Below are positions 15,001 through 23,223 of a stretch of DNA of 64,000 nucleotides, piece by piece; the first letter of the stretch is position 1, and every line of letters starts with the position of its first letter. Source of the stretch: Pacificoceanicola sp049803835. Lineage in GTDB: Bacteria; Pseudomonadota; Alphaproteobacteria; Rhodobacterales; Rhodobacteraceae. The notes below the pieces were generated by a model. It did no database searches. It had not been told where the DNA came from and was given only the letters and a program-made list of their open reading frames with translations. Both the position numbers and the translations under genes were made by a program. The stretch covers positions 1 through 64,000 of the forward strand of contig NZ_JBNAGK010000012.1 of the NCBI RefSeq assembly GCF_049803835.1, written 5' to 3'.

Positions 15001-15906
15001 ATGGGTGGCATGACCGGATTGCCCTGCCCCCTGCCCCAATCCACCGAATTTGCCCGCGCCTGCGAGGCGATGGGCTTGCCGATCCGGCGGATGCAGCAGG
15101 AAAGCGGCGGCGCGGTGCGTCTGCACTGGCAGGTGCAGTCACGCAAGCTGCCCATGCTGGGCCGGGTCGACCTGATCTCGCGCGGGCCGGTTGCTCTGGA
15201 GACGGCGGATCTGCTGGATTGGCTGTCCCGGTTCCAGCGCTGGCAGGACGGTCGGCCGCTTCTTCTCAACAACGACGGACTGCCGGTGGAGCGCCTGCTG
15301 GGCGCCGGGTTCTGGCCTTTGATGACGGCCGCGACGCTGGCGATGCTGCCGCTGGGCGATACCGCGCAGATGCGTTCACGGCTCGACCAGAAGTGGCGCA
15401 ACCGCCTGAGCAAGGCGGAGAAATCCGGGTTGAAGGTCACCCGGCATCCGCTGACGAAAGGGCACTGGCTGCTTGCGGCGGAGGCCCGTCAGGCGAAGGC
15501 GCGGGGCTACCGCAGTCTGCCGGCGGAGGTCTCGCTCGCCTTCGCCCATGCCAACCCCGGCAAGGCGCAGCTTTGGGAGGTGCGGCAATGGGGCGAGCCG
15601 CTGGCGGCGGTGCTGATGCTGCGACATGGGGCGATGGCAACCTGGCAGATGGGGCATGTCACGCCGGAGGGGCGGAAGGCGAACGCCATGAACCTCGCCC
15701 TCTTCACGGCGATGAAAGCGCTGGCGGATCAAGGACATACGCTACTCGATCTTGGCACGATCAACACCCAGGACGCGGTAGGTCTCGCCCATTTCAAGCT
15801 TGGAACCGGGGCGAGCCCCCATCGGCTCGGCGGGACCTGGCTGCATTTCGGGGCCCTGGCCGCGATCGTGCGACGCCTGCCGGTGCCGCTGCGGCTGGCG
15901 GCATGA
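15001..15906 (+). CDS. GNAT/FemAB-like acyltransferase
   Basis: This 301-residue protein has the duplicated acyltransferase look of FemAB/GNAT_6 proteins. The first half has MRSRLDQKWRNRLSKAEKSGL, a basic motif seen in FemAB-like enzymes. The second half has EVRQWGEPLAAVLMLRHG, MGHVTPEGRKANAMNLALF and LLDLGTINTQDAVGLAHFK, typical of the acyl-CoA-binding core. The substrate is unknown; a cell-wall, lipid or aminoacyl transfer role is possible. The ATG at 15001 is accepted although MTGLPCPL four codons later is an alternative. Confidence 0.75.
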   Translation: MGGMTGLPCPLPQSTEFARACEAMGLPIRRMQQESGGAVRLHWQVQSRKLPMLGRVDLISRGPVALETADLLDWLSRFQRWQDGRPLLLNNDGLPVERLLGAGFWPLMTAATLAMLPLGDTAQMRSRLDQKWRNRLSKAEKSGLKVTRHPLTKGHWLLAAEARQAKARGYRSLPAEVSLAFAHANPGKAQLWEVRQWGEPLAAVLMLRHGAMATWQMGHVTPEGRKANAMNLALFTAMKALADQGHTLLDLGTINTQDAVGLAHFKLGTGASPHRLGGTWLHFGALAAIVRRLPVPLRLAA

Positions 15907-15923
15907 AAAAGGGGCGACGCCCC
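15906..15923 (-). terminator. terminator for the cyclophilin operon
   Basis: On the minus strand GGGGC-GTC-GCCCC is followed by TTTTT (plus-strand A-run 15906-15910). It lies about 40 bases after the distal cyclophilin stop and touches the end of the convergent acyltransferase gene. Confidence 0.7.
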
Positions 15924-15962
15924 GCGGCCCCGCCCCCTACGCTCACGCAATGGCGTGAAAAT

Positions 15963-16529
15963 TCACTCGGTGACGGTGACCTTCACCATGCGGTCCGGCT
16001 CCCCGAAGACCTCGCCGTTGCGGCCTTCGCCGCGCTTGATGGCGTCGACCACCTCCATGCCGGATGTGACTTCGCCGACGACCGTGTACTGGCCGTTCAG
16101 GAACGGACCGGGCTCGAACATGATGAAGAACTGCGAGTTGGCGCTGTCGGGCGACTGCGAGCGGGCCATGCCCACGATGCCGCGCTCGAAGGACTTGTCG
16201 GAAAACTCCGCCTTCAGGTCCGCACGCTCGGAGCCGCCGCGGCCCGCCATGCGCATGTCGAAGTCCTCGGCCTCCGCATCGCCGAACCGGACGTCGCCGG
16301 TCTGGGCCATGAAGCCTTCGATGACCCGGTGAAAGACGACGTTGTCATACTCGCCCGCCTCGGCCAGAGCCTTGATCTGGGCGACATGGCCGGGGGCGAC
16401 ATCTTCGAACAGGTCGACATGCACGATGCCGTTGGCACCCTCGCCCGCGATCTCGATATCGAGACCCGTGGCCAGCGCCGGGGCCGTCATCAGCGCGAGG
16501 AACGCGCCGGAAACCAGCAGCTTACGCAT
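15963..16529 (-). CDS. periplasmic peptidyl-prolyl cis-trans isomerase (cyclophilin)
   Basis: This 188-residue cyclophilin has a signal peptide (MRKLLVSGAFLALMTAPALA), so it acts in the periplasm on exported proteins. The core motifs are FHRVIEGFMAQTGD, FERGIVGMARSQSPDSANSQ and FLNGQYTVVGEV. It is the second gene of a pair; its start overlaps the end of the cytoplasmic paralogue by eight bases. The pair gives a foldase in each compartment. Confidence 0.93.
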   Translation of the reverse strand: MRKLLVSGAFLALMTAPALATGLDIEIAGEGANGIVHVDLFEDVAPGHVAQIKALAEAGEYDNVVFHRVIEGFMAQTGDVRFGDAEAEDFDMRMAGRGGSERADLKAEFSDKSFERGIVGMARSQSPDSANSQFFIMFEPGPFLNGQYTVVGEVTSGMEVVDAIKRGEGRNGEVFGEPDRMVKVTVTE

Positions 16530-17028
16530 CGGCGGCCACCTTGACGGAGATCATCGTGTCCGGGTTCGCGGGCGGCTCGCCGCGCGTGATGGCATCGACG
16601 TGCTCCATGCCGGAGATCACCTGCCCGTAGACGGTGTACTGGCCGTTGAGGAAGTCGTTGTCCTTGAAATTGATGAAGAACTGCGAATTGGCCGAGTTCG
16701 GGTTCTGCGAGCGGGCGGCGCCCAGCGTGCCCCGGGCGTGCGGGATGCGGGAGAATTCGGCAGGCAGGTCCGGCAGGTCCGAGCCGCCGGTCCCGGCGCG
16801 GCGGATGTTGAAGCCGTCGTTCATGTTGCCATGCTCGACATCGCCGGTCTGGGCCATGAAACCGTCGATCACCCGGTGAAAGACCACGCCGTCGTACTTG
16901 CCCGCACGCGCCAGTTCCTTCATGCGTTCCACGTGCTTGGGCGCCACGTCCGGCATCAGTTCAATCGTGACGGTGCCACCTTTCAGCTCCATGAGGATGG
17001 TGTTCTCGGGGTCCTTGATCTCGGCCAT
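16522..17028 (-). CDS. ppiB: cytoplasmic peptidyl-prolyl cis-trans isomerase (cyclophilin)
   Basis: This 168-residue cyclophilin has no signal peptide. It shows FHRVIDGFMAQTGD, GTLGAARSQNPNSANSQFF and FLNGQYTVYGQVISGMEHVD, which include the catalytic Arg and the substrate pocket. It is a close paralogue of the downstream periplasmic copy, so a tandem duplication with gain of a signal peptide is likely. The ATG at 17026-17028 gives the usual N-terminus. It is divergent from pgk. Confidence 0.93.
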   Translation of the reverse strand: MAEIKDPENTILMELKGGTVTIELMPDVAPKHVERMKELARAGKYDGVVFHRVIDGFMAQTGDVEHGNMNDGFNIRRAGTGGSDLPDLPAEFSRIPHARGTLGAARSQNPNSANSQFFINFKDNDFLNGQYTVYGQVISGMEHVDAITRGEPPANPDTMISVKVAADA

Positions 17029-17155
17029 GGCCTTGCTCCCTTTCGGATTTGCTTTGACGACAGGACTTAATCGCCTGAGGCCCGCTTGCCAAGACGCCGT
17101 TGACGCCCCGGCGATGAAAGGGCAGACAGCGATGGGACAAATGTGGGAGAGCACC

Positions 17156-18343
17156 ATGGCCTGGAAAACCCTCGACGAGATGGATCTGGACGGAAAACGG
17201 GTCCTGACCCGCGTCGACATCAACGTGCCGGTCGAGAACGGCGAAGTGACGGACACCACCCGGATCGAGCGCATCTGCGCCACCGTGCAGGACATTCTGA
17301 ACCGGGGCGGAAAGCCGGTGCTGCTGGCGCACTTCGGACGGCCCAAGGGGGAGCGGCGCGAGGACATGAGCCTGCAGATGCTGATCCCCGCGCTGGAAGC
17401 GGTGATGGGCGTGCCGGTGGTGTTTGCCGCCGATTGCGTCGGGCCGGCTGCGGCGGCGGTGGTCGACGCGCTGGAGCCGGGACAGGTGGCGCTGCTCGAA
17501 AACACGCGCTTCCACAAGGGCGAAGAGAAGAACGACCCGGAGCTGGCCGCCGAAATGGCGAAGCTGGGCGACATCTACTGCAACGACGCGTTTTCCGCCG
17601 CGCACCGGGCGCATGCCTCGACCGAGGGGCTGGCACGGCTGCTGCCGTCCTGCGCCGGGCGGTTGATGCAGGCGGAACTGTCGGCGTTGGAGAGCGCCCT
17701 TGGAAACCCGGAACGCCCGGTGCTGGCGGTGGTTGGCGGGGCGAAGGTCTCGACCAAGCTCGACCTGCTGGGCAACCTCGTGGAAAAGGTCGACATGCTG
17801 GTGATTGGCGGCGGCATGGCGAACACCTTCCTCGCGGCACAGGGGATGTCCGTGGGCGCCTCGCTCTGCGAGCACGAGATGGCGCCGACCGCGCGGGAGA
17901 TCCTGGAGAAGGCGCAGGCCGCCGGCTGCGAGATCCTGCTGCCGACGGACGTGGTGGTTGCCCGCGAGTTCAAGGCCGGTGCGGAGAACGAGACGGTTGC
18001 CGCGAACGCCTGCCCGGAGGACGCGATGATCCTCGACGCGGGCCCCGAGAGCGTGGAGGCCATCAAGGAGGCCATCGGCAAGGCGAAGACGTTGATCTGG
18101 AACGGCCCGCTCGGCGCTTTCGAGATCGAGCCGTTCGACACGGCCACCAACGCGGCGGCCCGCTATGCGGCCAAGCTGAGCGCCGACAGCCAGCTGGTTT
18201 CGGTGGCAGGCGGCGGTGACACGGTTGCGGCGCTGAACAAGTCAGGCGCGGCGGCGGATTTCACCTATATCTCCACCGCCGGGGGCGCGTTCCTCGAATG
18301 GATGGAAGGCAAGGAGCTGCCCGGCGTCGCGGCCCTCGGGTGA
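17156..18343 (+). CDS. pgk: phosphoglycerate kinase
   Basis: Pgk interconverts 1,3-bisphosphoglycerate and 3-phosphoglycerate with ADP/ATP in glycolysis. Signature motifs are RVLTRVDINVPVENG near the N-terminus, LLAHFGRPKGERR, NDAFSAAHRAHAS, VVGGAKVSTKLDLLGNL and the C-terminal GGGDTVAALNKSG. Its 395 residues are the family length. The start at 17156 was chosen from that N-terminal motif. The stop codon lies inside the left arm of a strong palindrome. Confidence 0.96.
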   Translation: MAWKTLDEMDLDGKRVLTRVDINVPVENGEVTDTTRIERICATVQDILNRGGKPVLLAHFGRPKGERREDMSLQMLIPALEAVMGVPVVFAADCVGPAAAAVVDALEPGQVALLENTRFHKGEEKNDPELAAEMAKLGDIYCNDAFSAAHRAHASTEGLARLLPSCAGRLMQAELSALESALGNPERPVLAVVGGAKVSTKLDLLGNLVEKVDMLVIGGGMANTFLAAQGMSVGASLCEHEMAPTAREILEKAQAAGCEILLPTDVVVAREFKAGAENETVAANACPEDAMILDAGPESVEAIKEAIGKAKTLIWNGPLGAFEIEPFDTATNAAARYAAKLSADSQLVSVAGGGDTVAALNKSGAAADFTYISTAGGAFLEWMEGKELPGVAALG

Positions 18344-18372
18344 GGATAATTTTAGACTAAAATTATCCTCAC
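18340..18372 (+). terminator. AT-rich 15-bp palindrome containing the pgk stop codon
   Basis: A perfect 15-base stem (GTGAGGATAATTTTA, 18340-18354) pairs with 18358-18372 around a GAC loop. The TGA stop of pgk is at 18341-18343, within the left arm. There is no trailing T-run, so it may work as a bidirectional or structural element, not a classical intrinsic terminator. Its AT content stands out from the surrounding GC-rich DNA. Confidence 0.65.
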
Positions 18373-18532
18373 GGTTCAGCCCGCCTGCGCGCGAATCGGC
18401 AGGAATGCAACGGTCGCGCGGCGTTTTCCGCCGCGGCGACTCAGGACTTTTCCGGAGCCTTGCCCCATGCCAGACTCCATCCACCGCCCGGCAAGAGGCG
18501 GCTTCGCAGAGCAGTTCAAACAGGTGACCCCG

Positions 18533-18835
18533 ATGACGCACAGGCGCGCGCGACCGACTCTTGGCACGCTCATCTTCTTTGCCGTCGCACTCAGCCTCTC
18601 CGCCTATTTCACCTTCGCCGCCGTGCAGGGCGATTTCGGCCTGTTCCGCCGCGCCGAAATCTCCGTCGAAGCGCATGAATTGCAGGGTGAACTGGCGCAT
18701 CTCAGGGAGGACGTCAGCCGCATGGAGAACCTCACGCACCGGCTCTCGGACGAGTATCTCGACCTCGACCTCCTCGACCAGCAGGCCCGCGACACCCTCG
18801 GCATGATCCGCGCCGACGAGATCGTGGTGAACTGA
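18533..18835 (+). CDS. ftsB: septum formation initiator FtsB/DivIC
   Basis: FtsB is a small bitopic cell-division protein that bridges FtsL and FtsQ at the septum. The 100-residue protein has one N-terminal membrane helix (LGTLIFFAVALSLSAYFTF) followed by a coiled coil (AHELQGELAHLREDVSRMEN) and the tail LDQQARDTLGMIRADEIVV, typical of alphaproteobacterial FtsB. ATG 18533 gives the family length; an upstream ATG at 18467 is possible but would add 22 unconserved residues. It lies just upstream of pdhA, a frequent neighbour in this class. Confidence 0.88.
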   Translation: MTHRRARPTLGTLIFFAVALSLSAYFTFAAVQGDFGLFRRAEISVEAHELQGELAHLREDVSRMENLTHRLSDEYLDLDLLDQQARDTLGMIRADEIVVN

Positions 18836-18932
18836 CCTCCCGGCCCGTCGTCGGACTTTACTCGCCCCAACCGCCCCGCTACGCTCGAACCAAACCGTTC
18901 AAGGTTAAACAAAAGTCCGGGGAGGAGTGCGC

Positions 18933-19931
18933 ATGGCGACGCGCAAGACGACGGCCAGGCCGAACGTGTCGGCAGAGGAATTGCTCAGCTATTACCGCGA
19001 CATGCTGCTCATCCGCCGCTTCGAGGAGAAGGCCGGACAGCTTTACGGCATGGGCCTGATCGGTGGCTTCTGTCACCTCTACATCGGCCAGGAAGCGGTT
19101 GTCGTCGGGCTGGAGGCCGCCTGCGAGGAGGGTGACAAGCGCATCACCTCCTATCGTGACCACGGCCATATGCTCGCCTGCGGCATGGACCCGAACGGCG
19201 TCATGGCGGAGTTGACCGGGCGGATCGGCGGCTACTCCAAGGGCAAGGGCGGCTCCATGCACATGTTCAGCCGTGAGAAGCATTTCTACGGCGGCCACGG
19301 CATCGTCGGCGCACAGGTGCCGCTCGGCGCGGGCCTTGCCTTTGCCGACAAGTACAAGGACAACGGCCGCGTCACCTTCACCTATTTCGGCGATGGCGCG
19401 GCCAACCAGGGTCAGGTTTACGAGACCTTCAACATGGCCGCCCTCTGGTCCCTGCCCGTGGTATTCGTCATCGAAAACAACCAGTACGCCATGGGTACGG
19501 CGCAGAAACGCTCCACCTCCACGCCCGAACTCTACACCCGCGGCACCGCCTTCGGCATCCCCGGCGAGATCGTCGACGGCATGGACGTGCTGGCGGTCAA
19601 GGCGGCCGGCGAGACGGCGGTGAAGCACTGCCGCGCGGGCAAGGGCCCGTACATCCTCGAGATCAAGACCTACCGCTATCGCGGCCACTCCATGTCCGAT
19701 CCGGCCAAGTACCGGACCCGCGAGGAGGTGCAGAAGATGCGCGAGGAACGCGATCCCATCGACCACGTCCGCGAATTGCTCCTGCAGGGCAAGCACGCCT
19801 CGGAGGAGGATCTGAAAGGGATCGACAAGGAGATCAAGAAGATCGTGAACGACAGCGCGGACTTCGCCCGGGAAAGCCCGGAGCCGGACCTTGATGAGCT
19901 TTGGACCGACATCTATGCGGAGGCTCAGTGA
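18933..19931 (+). CDS. pdhA: pyruvate dehydrogenase E1 component, alpha subunit
   Basis: PdhA with PdhB forms the E1 heterotetramer that decarboxylates pyruvate with thiamine diphosphate. The ThDP motif is GDGAANQGQ near residue 155. Other hallmarks are IRRFEEKAGQLYGMG, the phosphorylation-loop-like TYRYRGHSMSDPAKYRTREE, and IENNQYAMGT. The start at 18933 follows GGGGAGGAG, a strong ribosome binding site. It overlaps pdhB by one base (TGATG). Confidence 0.96.
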   Translation: MATRKTTARPNVSAEELLSYYRDMLLIRRFEEKAGQLYGMGLIGGFCHLYIGQEAVVVGLEAACEEGDKRITSYRDHGHMLACGMDPNGVMAELTGRIGGYSKGKGGSMHMFSREKHFYGGHGIVGAQVPLGAGLAFADKYKDNGRVTFTYFGDGAANQGQVYETFNMAALWSLPVVFVIENNQYAMGTAQKRSTSTPELYTRGTAFGIPGEIVDGMDVLAVKAAGETAVKHCRAGKGPYILEIKTYRYRGHSMSDPAKYRTREEVQKMREERDPIDHVRELLLQGKHASEEDLKGIDKEIKKIVNDSADFARESPEPDLDELWTDIYAEAQ

Positions 19932-21307
19932 TGGCAACCGAAATCCTGATGCCCGCGCTGTCTCCCACGATGGAGGAAGGCACCCTGGCCAAATGGCTGG
20001 TCAAGGAGGGCGACACGGTCCAGTCCGGTGACGTGATCGCGGAGATCGAGACCGACAAGGCGACGATGGAGTTCGAGGCGGTGGACGAAGGCATCGTCGG
20101 CAAGATCCTGATTCCCGAGGGCACGGCGGACGTGAAGGTGAACACCCCCATCGCGGTGCTGGTCGAAGAGGGCGAAAGCGTCGCGGATGCCAAACCGACC
20201 GGCCCGGCGCAGCAGCCCGTCCCGGCGGACAAGACCCTGACGTCCGAGGATCAGCCCGCCGCCGCGAAGACGCACCCCGCCCCAGCCCCGGCCAAGGCGG
20301 AGGCCCCCTGGCCCGATGGAACGAAGACGAAGAAGCAGACCGTCCGCGAGGCGCTCCGTGATGCCATGGCCGAAGAAATGCGCGCCAACCCGGACGTCTT
20401 CCTCATGGGCGAGGAAGTGGCCGAGTATCAGGGCGCCTACAAGATCAGCCAGGGCCTGCTCGATGAATTCGGCTCGAAGCGCGTGATCGACACGCCGATC
20501 ACCGAACACGGCTTCGCCGGCATCGGCGTCGGCGCGGCCTTCGGCGGTTTGCGGCCCATTGTCGAGTTCATGACCTTCAACTTCGCCATGCAGGCGATCG
20601 ACCAGATCATCAACTCGGCGGCGAAGACGCTCTACATGTCCGGCGGCCAGATGGGCTGCCCCATCGTCTTCCGCGGGCCCAACGGCGCGGCGGCCCGTGT
20701 CGGCGCCCAGCACTCCCAGGATTACGCCGCTTGGTACGCCCATATCCCGGGGCTGAGGGTCTGCATGCCCTACTCCGCCTCCGACGCGAAGGGCCTCCTG
20801 AAGAACGCCATCCGCGATCCGAACCCGGTGATCTTCCTCGAAAACGAGATACTCTACGGGCGCAGCTTCGACGTGCCGCAACTGGACGATTACACCGTTC
20901 CCTTCGGCAAGGCCCGCATCTGGCGCGAGGGCACGGACGTCACCCTCGTCAGCTTCGGAATCGGCATGACCTATGCGCTCGAAGCGGCGGAGAAACTGGC
21001 CGCCGAGGGGATCAGCGCCGAGGTTATCGACCTGCGCACTCTGCGGCCCATGGACACCGCCACCGTAATCGCCTCGGTTCAGAAGACCAACCGCTGCGTA
21101 ACCATCGAAGAGGGCTTCCCGGTGGGCGCCATCGGCAACCACATCTCTGCCGTGCTGATGCAGGAGGCCTTCGACTACCTCGACGCGCCGGTCATCAACT
21201 GCACCGGCAAGGACGTTCCGATGCCCTACGCCGCGAACCTCGAAAAGCACGCGCTGGTCACCACCGCCGAAGTGATCGAGGCGGTGAAACAGGTCACCTA
21301 CCGATGA
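19931..21307 (+). CDS. pdhB: pyruvate dehydrogenase E1 component, beta subunit, with N-terminal lipoyl domain
   Basis: This 458-residue protein joins a lipoyl domain (residues 1-80, lipoyl lysine K43 in ETDKATMEFEA) through a Pro/Ala-rich linker (about 85-135) to a normal E1-beta (REALRDAMAEEMRANPDVFLMGEEV onward in parts, with AEYQGAYK, GFAGIGVGAAF and LENEILYGRS). Lipoylated E1-beta is known in some alphaproteobacteria. The lipoyl domain is almost identical, also in DNA, to that of pdhC, which suggests duplication or gene conversion. The stop overlaps the next small gene by four bases. Confidence 0.96.
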   Translation: MATEILMPALSPTMEEGTLAKWLVKEGDTVQSGDVIAEIETDKATMEFEAVDEGIVGKILIPEGTADVKVNTPIAVLVEEGESVADAKPTGPAQQPVPADKTLTSEDQPAAAKTHPAPAPAKAEAPWPDGTKTKKQTVREALRDAMAEEMRANPDVFLMGEEVAEYQGAYKISQGLLDEFGSKRVIDTPITEHGFAGIGVGAAFGGLRPIVEFMTFNFAMQAIDQIINSAAKTLYMSGGQMGCPIVFRGPNGAAARVGAQHSQDYAAWYAHIPGLRVCMPYSASDAKGLLKNAIRDPNPVIFLENEILYGRSFDVPQLDDYTVPFGKARIWREGTDVTLVSFGIGMTYALEAAEKLAAEGISAEVIDLRTLRPMDTATVIASVQKTNRCVTIEEGFPVGAIGNHISAVLMQEAFDYLDAPVINCTGKDVPMPYAANLEKHALVTTAEVIEAVKQVTYR

Positions 21308-21555
21308 GCACGCTCGAGATGAACGGCCCGGACGGGCGCGGCGGCTATCTGGTGGCGCTGAGCGACGGCGCCACGCAGGGCTTGATCCCGGCGGACCTGC
21401 TCTCGGAGCAGACCGGCGGCGGCGCACGCGAAGACGCCGAGGCGTGGATTGCTGCGGAAAGCGCCACCATCGCAGGGGCACTGGAGACCCTGCGGGACGG
21501 TGGAACACCCCGCGCTCCGTTCGACCGCATCCGGCTGATTGGCGCCGAGACATGA
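21304..21555 (+). CDS. small protein of unknown function in the pdh operon
   Basis: This 83-residue protein is coupled by ATGA overlaps to pdhB before it and to the next frame after it. It aligns with the first 80 residues of the next frame: both have Gly/Ala-Tyr, an LIP or LVP element, then D/Y-x-W-IAA, a helix ending ALETL or AIKTL, and GGTPR/GRTPR followed by PFD or PYD. The two are tandem paralogues. I do not recognise a family. Position between E1 and E2 suggests a role with the complex; this is inference. Confidence 0.75.
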   Translation: MSTLEMNGPDGRGGYLVALSDGATQGLIPADLLSEQTGGGAREDAEAWIAAESATIAGALETLRDGGTPRAPFDRIRLIGAET

Positions 21556-23168
21556 GCCCCCGGGTCGAGGTCCAGGGCCGCGACGCCGCGCGCGAAGCCT
21601 ACCGCATCGAGACCGACGCAGGCCGCGCCCTCGTGCCGGAATTCCTGATGGCGGGCCTGCGTCCCGGCGACCGCCCCACACATCAGGACGCCTACGAATG
21701 GATCGCCGCCCACCGCAAGCCGCTGGCCGAGGCGATCAAGACCCTGGCATCCGGTAGAACGCCGCGCCGACCCTACGACACGCTTGTCCTGCTTTCTTCT
21801 CTTTCCAAATACTCCGGGGAGTCCGAGGGGCCGGCCCCGCCGGGCCCCCGCCCCCCCCACAAAAACCCCCCCCCCGCCCCCCAGCCGACAGAAATCCTCA
21901 TGCCCGCCCTCTCTCCGACCATGGAGGAAGGCACCCTCGCCAAATGGCTGGTCATGGAGGGCGACACGGTCCAATCCGGGGACGTGATCGCGGAGATCGA
22001 GACCGACAAGGCGACGATGGAGTTCGAGGCCGTGGACGAGGGTACCATCGGCAAGATCCTGATCGCCGAGGGCACCGAAGCGGTGAAGGTCAACACACCC
22101 ATCGCCGTCCTGCTCGAAGACGGGGAAAGCGCCGGCGACATCGCCGCGCCGGTTGCGAAGCCGCAGGCGGAGGCAACCGCGGCCGCCGAGGTGGCTCCTG
22201 CAAGGGGCCCCGAGAAGGCCGCCCCCCCGGCTCCAGAACAGGACGGAACCCGGATCTTCGCCACCCCCGTCGCCCGCCGTATTGCCGCCGACAAGGGGCT
22301 CGATCTCAGCGTGATCAAGGGCTCCGGCCCGCGCGGCCGCATCGTCAAGGCGGACGTGGAGAGAGCAGAGACGCAACCGGCGACGGCACAGTCTCCGGCA
22401 CCCGCCGCGCAGGCCCCCGCGATACAGGCGCCCCGGCCTGCCGACCCCGGCGCAATCGCCAAACTCTACGAAGGCCGCGCCTTCACGGAGGTCCCGCTCG
22501 ACGGCATGCGCAAGACCATCGCCGCCCGCCTCACCGAGGCCAAGCAGTCGATCCCGCATTTCTACCTGCGCCGCGACATCCGCCTCGACGCGCTCCTGAC
22601 CTTCCGCAGCCAGCTCAACAAGCAATTGGAGCACCGCAGCGTCAAACTCTCGGTCAACGACTTCATCATCAAGGCCTGCGCCCTCGCGCTCCAGCAGGTG
22701 CCCAAGGCCAACGCCGTCTGGGCCGGCGACCGTATCCTTCAACTGGAGCCGTCCGACGTGGCCGTCGCCGTCGCCATCGACGGGGGGCTGTTCACGCCGG
22801 TGCTGAAAGACGCTGAAAACAAGAGCCTTTCGGCGCTTTCGGCTGAAATGAAAGACCTCGCCGCCCGCGCCAAGTCCCGCAAACTCGCGCCGCATGAATA
22901 CCAGGGCGGCAGCTTCGCGATTTCCAACCTCGGCATGTTCGGCATCGACAATTTCGACGCGGTCATCAACCCGCCGCACGGCGCGATCCTGGCCGTTGGC
23001 GCGGGGGTGAAAAAGCCTGTGGTCGGCAAGGACGACCAGATCGAAGTGGCCACGATCATGTCCGTCACCCTCTCCGTCGATCACCGCGTCATCGACGGGG
23101 CACTAGGGGCGGAACTGCTGACCGCGATCAAGGACAACCTGGAAAACCCCATGGCCATGCTGGCCTGA
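21552..23168 (+). CDS. pdhC: pyruvate dehydrogenase E2 (dihydrolipoamide acetyltransferase) fused to a small N-terminal protein
   Basis: One frame of 538 residues begins with an 80-residue paralogue of the preceding small gene. A linker of about 30 residues (KYSGESEGPAPPGPRPP and a Pro-rich run) follows, then a complete E2. The E2 has a lipoyl domain with ETDKATMEFEA, a peripheral-subunit-binding domain (ATPVARRIAADKGLDL) and the catalytic domain ending in SVDHRVIDGALGAE. The linker DNA is an inverted copy of an intergenic repeat plus runs of 8, 10 and 6 C. The codon where E2 usually starts is CAG, not ATG; the next ATG (21900) lies inside the lipoyl domain. Either a real fusion or a homopolymer error. 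Confidence 0.85.
   Translation: MSPRVEVQGRDAAREAYRIETDAGRALVPEFLMAGLRPGDRPTHQDAYEWIAAHRKPLAEAIKTLASGRTPRRPYDTLVLLSSLSKYSGESEGPAPPGPRPPHKNPPPAPQPTEILMPALSPTMEEGTLAKWLVMEGDTVQSGDVIAEIETDKATMEFEAVDEGTIGKILIAEGTEAVKVNTPIAVLLEDGESAGDIAAPVAKPQAEATAAAEVAPARGPEKAAPPAPEQDGTRIFATPVARRIAADKGLDLSVIKGSGPRGRIVKADVERAETQPATAQSPAPAAQAPAIQAPRPADPGAIAKLYEGRAFTEVPLDGMRKTIAARLTEAKQSIPHFYLRRDIRLDALLTFRSQLNKQLEHRSVKLSVNDFIIKACALALQQVPKANAVWAGDRILQLEPSDVAVAVAIDGGLFTPVLKDAENKSLSALSAEMKDLAARAKSRKLAPHEYQGGSFAISNLGMFGIDNFDAVINPPHGAILAVGAGVKKPVVGKDDQIEVATIMSVTLSVDHRVIDGALGAELLTAIKDNLENPMAMLA
21792..21882 (-). repeat. intergenic-type repeat and C-runs inside the pdhC frame
   Basis: Positions 21792-21819 are an inverted near-copy of the AT-rich tail found after moaA (12308-12333). 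It is followed by C-rich hairpin sequence and homopolymers: 8 C at 21851-21858, 10 C at 21866-21875 and 6 C at 21877-21882. It lies where a gap between two genes would be expected. Confidence 0.7.
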
Positions 23169-23223
23169 GGCGCAACAACACGGGCAATGCCATCCGCAAC
23201 GCCCCCGACGAAAGACCGTTTGA

